DNA from: Basidiobolus meristosporus CBS 931.73
Taxonomy: Eukaryota; Basidiobolomycota; Basidiobolomycetes; Basidiobolales; Basidiobolaceae
Direction of reading: 5' to 3'
Assembly (NCBI GenBank): GCA_002104905.1
Contig: MCFE01000388.1
Location: forward strand, 1-64,000
Length of the DNA: 64,000 nucleotides
Every line of letters begins with the position of its first letter. Positions within the stretch are counted from its first letter, which is position 1. A model generated the notes under the pieces. It saw only the letters and a program-made list of their open reading frames with translations, had not been told where the DNA came from and did not search any database. The position numbers were made by a program, and so were the translations under genes. This document shows positions 60,603 to 64,000 of this stretch, piece by piece.

Positions 60603-61240
60603 CAGAGTGTAACAACAATAAACTATTGCCAACTAGGTGGGTGAAGTGCAACTCGTCAGGCAAATGATATGTAGCTAACCAAACCAAGTGGCATGTACCA
60701 ATGCATATTACATTTAGTCCGAACAAATCAATCATATCGCCATTAAGCAGTTTAGATCCGAAAATTGGGTGTCGAGGGGCTGCTACAATGTCGGCGAAGG
60801 ATGCCAGTGTCAACCATTGGAGTGCTGGTGCAGTGTCAACCATTGGAGTGCTGGTGCAGTGTCAACCATTAGGATTAGCGTTTAGGCAGATTGGTTAGAG
60901 TTTGTGGAAACAGTTCAGGGTGATGTTCAATACGAGCTAGGATAGCCATAGCCTCGAACATGGGTCAACTTCCTTTCCCTATTTGGATTCATTGAAGTCC
61001 AATCAAAGCCAATTGCTCATAACGATTAGCCGAGAACCAGTGAGACTGTTTGACTGGGTCAATTTTGACCCCCTGAACATTTTGTATATATGACCGCTTG
61101 CATGTACAGGTGCTCATCTTGATTCTACAAAAATCCTCATCTTTGCATATCTGCCAAGTCTTTGGAGTTTCGGATAACATAGCTACGGTCACGTTTCAAC
61201 CAGTCTATACCATCGTATACCCTTCACTATCTTTGCTGGT
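60603..61240. other. Intergenic region upstream of the zinc-finger gene
   Basis: No further gene seen. It contains a short tandem repeat (listed separately). Confidence 0.45.
60807..60871. repeat. 26-bp tandem repeat, 2.5 units
   Basis: The unit gtgtcaaccattggagtgct plus ggtgca is repeated twice without change and then partly. It lies about 370 bp upstream of the zinc-finger gene start. Confidence 0.8.
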
Positions 61241-62539
61241 ATGGACGTAAAACACCACTCTTTCGATAACTTAGAGACCGAGTCTTTTTGGCAAAAAAAG
61301 CCCGCTTTAAAGCGCAATGGTTTCGGTGAAGAAAGAGGGTTTAACCACCTTAGTATCAAGGTGTCCGAGCCTCAAGGCGACCCAGCCTTGCTTTTCAAAT
61401 ATGACGACTTCTCACCAATGATCGAATCGTTTGCCAATACCCTGGCGGCGCCTATTCCTTCGGACAACCAGTTCCCTTCACCAACACCAACACCTACCTT
61501 TTCCAAGTTTGTGAAGTCGCCGTACCAACAACACCCCTTAAGCCAAGTCGTAAACCAATCTGACATCAACTTGGCGGCCAGTATGTTGGCCGCTAACACT
61601 CCGACCAACCCGACTTTTGCCAACCTTCAATCACCCGCATTTTCAGCTTGGCCATACTCTTCGCCCATATCACCGGCTTTCCCAACAGCGTTGAACGATA
61701 TGGGTTTCAACAATTCAATGGCCACTAGCCCCACCAGTCTCGCCATGGATCCGCTCTATACCAGCATGCATCTTCCTACTACCCTGCCATATGGAATAGA
61801 CTCTGATCTGCAGAAGATCGATGCTAGCGCGCCAATTCATCCCGAGAATTTTGTTTCTGAGCTTGCCACCAATGTTAGCCCTTTCCTGCTACAAAGCCCC
61901 GGATTTATGACCGGATCGCCGTCACCTCAGATAGTTCCGGACCAGCCATCCCCTACGTTCACCTCCACCTTAATCACGCCAACCACATACGTACCTTGGG
62001 AAGTAGGACTCGTAAATCCACAGAGTGGGATCATCGACTTCTCCACTCCGCAAACCCCCATTAAGTTTGAGATCCCAGAGCTGCCCAAAGGTTCCTCTGT
62101 ACCTGGTCAACATTCGTACGAGAAAAAACCCGAATCCTACCAGACCCCAAGCTCCAGTACCACCGACAACCCGCAAATATACACCTGTAACTATCCAAAT
62201 TGTAAGAAGATCTTTTCGTGTGTATACAACTTGAGATCGCATTATCGCATCCATTCTACGGAGCGACCATTCAAATGTGACTCCTGTCGACAGAGCTTCA
62301 GCCGTAACCACGATCTGAAGCGCCACCAGAAGATCCACCTGGGCATCAAACCGTACCGGTGCACCAAATGCGACCGCACCTTTGGAAGGTTGGATGCGTT
62401 GAAAAGGCACACACTGGTCAAGAGGTGCGCGGAGAAGTGCAACAAGGAGAAGCCACGCACGGCCCATGTAGAAGCGAATCTGGTGGCGAAGCCAGACACC
62501 ACATCTAACCCTGCCAACTCTTCACCATCGGATTCGTAA
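61241..62539 (+). CDS. C2H2 zinc-finger transcription factor, Crz1-like
   Basis: A single-exon gene of 432 residues, unlike its intron-rich neighbours. Residues 1-300 are low-complexity (Pro, Ser, Thr, Asn) with repeated SP/TP sites, typical of an activation and regulatory domain. Three fingers lie at about 313-395. The first is C-X4-C-X12-H-X3-H (YTCNYPNCKKIF), the second is C-X2-C-X12-H-X3-H (FKCDSCRQSFSRNHDLKRHQ), and the third, C-X2-C-X12-H-X4-C (YRCTKCDRTFGRLDALKRH), ends with Cys as last ligand. The spacing and the NLRSH...HDLKRH...DALKRH text resemble calcineurin-responsive Crz1 factors. No clear PxIxIT calcineurin docking motif was found, so the regulation is inference. Confidence 0.85.
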   Translation: MDVKHHSFDNLETESFWQKKPALKRNGFGEERGFNHLSIKVSEPQGDPALLFKYDDFSPMIESFANTLAAPIPSDNQFPSPTPTPTFSKFVKSPYQQHPLSQVVNQSDINLAASMLAANTPTNPTFANLQSPAFSAWPYSSPISPAFPTALNDMGFNNSMATSPTSLAMDPLYTSMHLPTTLPYGIDSDLQKIDASAPIHPENFVSELATNVSPFLLQSPGFMTGSPSPQIVPDQPSPTFTSTLITPTTYVPWEVGLVNPQSGIIDFSTPQTPIKFEIPELPKGSSVPGQHSYEKKPESYQTPSSSTTDNPQIYTCNYPNCKKIFSCVYNLRSHYRIHSTERPFKCDSCRQSFSRNHDLKRHQKIHLGIKPYRCTKCDRTFGRLDALKRHTLVKRCAEKCNKEKPRTAHVEANLVAKPDTTSNPANSSPSDS

Positions 62540-64000
62540 CTTTAACCTTGGTCATGTATGATTAGCGAGCGCTTGGTGCGTTTGCGGCCTGATTGTTCGA
62601 CCATATTACTCTTGTACATATTCTTTGAATAGAATCTGACTTCCCATCACTGCATGTATACCTCCTGACATTTTGACCAAATCCTATAAAATCTAGACCT
62701 GCACTTTTGCAACCGCATCACGCCCATATATGTTAGTAGAGTTATGGGGAATATACTAGACTAGCTTCATTCGGTGCTTGCTGAATGGAGAATGATAAAT
62801 ATATCCAGATTGTCTGGAGAGTGTTCTTGTTCTGCACAAGTATTTATTTGGCAATGATACGCATACTTTCTTGAGCCCCTGATTGACCATGATTGGCCAC
62901 GATTGGGCTTTGGAATGTCGGAAATTGTTCGAGCAGCAGTGTTACATTTGAGGTAGGTTCTAGTCAATCGAATAAGGCGCCAGGTGAATCAGTGCAGTGA
63001 AGCTTCAGTTCCTCAGACTTCTAACCTGATTCCTAAACTTTACTGCAATCCCAGGAAATACGCTAATTCGGGTTTATCAGCGTTGTTGTGGGGGGGGGTA
63101 TGGCATCTACTCACTTGCCATTGGCACGCTCCGATCATTAGCCACGCACCACCTTTTCTCAACTACGCACCATAACCTTTTACCAAATTCAAATGGTAAT
63201 AACACTGGGATTGGCTTATTGTTATAATTAATACTCTCATTTATTAATTGTAATACAGATGTTCAACACCATCATGTATCCGACTAGACCAACCTCCCGC
63301 CAGCTCTGGTTGAACCTTCGGTGCAAGGAATCTTCCAAGTGGTGGAAAATCCAGATTCCCAGCTTGGTTAGTTGTTGGAATATTGGCTTGTAGGATATAT
63401 ACTTGTGCAAGTTATCAAATGAGCCCCAAGCCTGCATCAGCTATCAGGGTCCTCAAAATACACTTAATCTACTTCCACCCAATAAATCAATGGGCCAGTT
63501 TCATACAAATCTTCTAGCCCTCCAAATCACCCTCAATACTCACAAAATCTCTCAGTAGACCTTTCATATTGCTCAAGTAGCTCTATGACTCCAAATACTA
63601 TCATACGAAGTTCCCGCCGAACGGGGGAAATTTTGGTATTTCAAAGCAGCCCCCATTCCCGTTTCCACTTCTGTACCAACTGCATGTTGATTGTCAGTAG
63701 AGTTACTCTTGAGACTGAGTGCTTTGAAAGGATCAGAACAAGCAGAATGGCTCACTGCATTGAAATGGAGATGACATAGTGTTGTGCTGCTGTTGGACAT
63801 CCTCATTCAATAAGGTGCAATGATCCAAAATAAGGATCTGATGAATTTACAAGGTTCGGTGAAGTCCCTATGTATTGGTTTTGTCAGCACAAGTCAGACT
63901 TGTGTAATTTCGGTCGATATTCCTGCCAAGTTAGCACTCGAACATAGTTTAGTCGGTGGTATAAATAACCTGACAAAGCTGGCTTCACCATGGTAATAAA
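62540..64000. other. Intergenic region to the window end
   Basis: 1.46 kb downstream of the zinc-finger gene. No gene, tRNA or known repeat was recognised on either strand. A GGGGGGGGG run lies at about 63,090-63,098. Confidence 0.45.

Overview
The window looks like a nuclear contig of an intron-rich fungus, most likely an early-diverging (zygomycete-type or related) lineage. This rests on content: dense genes with many short GT-AG introns, fungal-type genes (NIC96, IPI1, MOD5, class V myosin, a Crz1-like zinc-finger factor), and several ancestral opisthokont genes that the model yeasts lack (HROB, ATG16 with a WD40 propeller, a PP2A B''-type subunit, UDP-xylose synthase, glutaminyl cyclase). 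The exact species cannot be read from the sequence.

Region 1 (1-18,844) is a nest of LTR retrotransposons of one Ty1/copia family, with LTRs of about 350 bp and TGTTGTAA/TTACAACA ends. Two copies have clear boundaries and 5-bp target-site duplications. Copy C (7,183-11,866, + strand, TSD TGTAT) sits inside an older copy B. Copy D (13,587-18,275, - strand, TSD AAATA) sits inside the LTR of an older copy E. D is very young, with 2 LTR differences in 350, yet carries two frameshifts and two stops. The family is primed by the anticodon arm of initiator tRNA-Met, and the primer site contains the first in-frame Gag ATG.

Region 2 (about 19.4-62.5 kb) is a gene-rich euchromatic stretch. In order: IPI1/TEX10 (+), HROB (+), TRM7 (+), a multi-KH RNA-binding protein (-), a pyrimidine 5'-nucleotidase of the Sdt1 type (+), glutaminyl-peptide cyclotransferase (-), MOD5/TRIT1 (+), UXS1 (-), class V myosin (-), NIC96 (-), HOP2 (+), ATG16 with WD40 repeats (+), a PP2A B'' subunit (-), a small protein of uncertain family (+), and a Crz1-like C2H2 factor (+). 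The neighbours serve different processes (ribosome biogenesis, DNA repair, tRNA modification, transport, autophagy), so no operon-like or pathway cluster is claimed. HROB and HOP2 are both recombination factors but are 25 kb apart.

Region 3 is spread through Region 2: three sequence-identical tRNA-Pro(CGG) genes and four copies of a 167-bp repeat with an internal hairpin. Two of the tRNA genes form, with the repeat, a 385-bp tRNA-headed unit. One pair of copies is inverted and brackets the HROB-TRM7-KH block. A solo LTR of another retrotransposon lies 10 bp upstream of one tRNA gene, with its empty site preserved in the other copy. These tRNA-linked repeats and the retrotransposon nest are the least ordinary parts of the window. 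The last 1.4 kb shows no gene.
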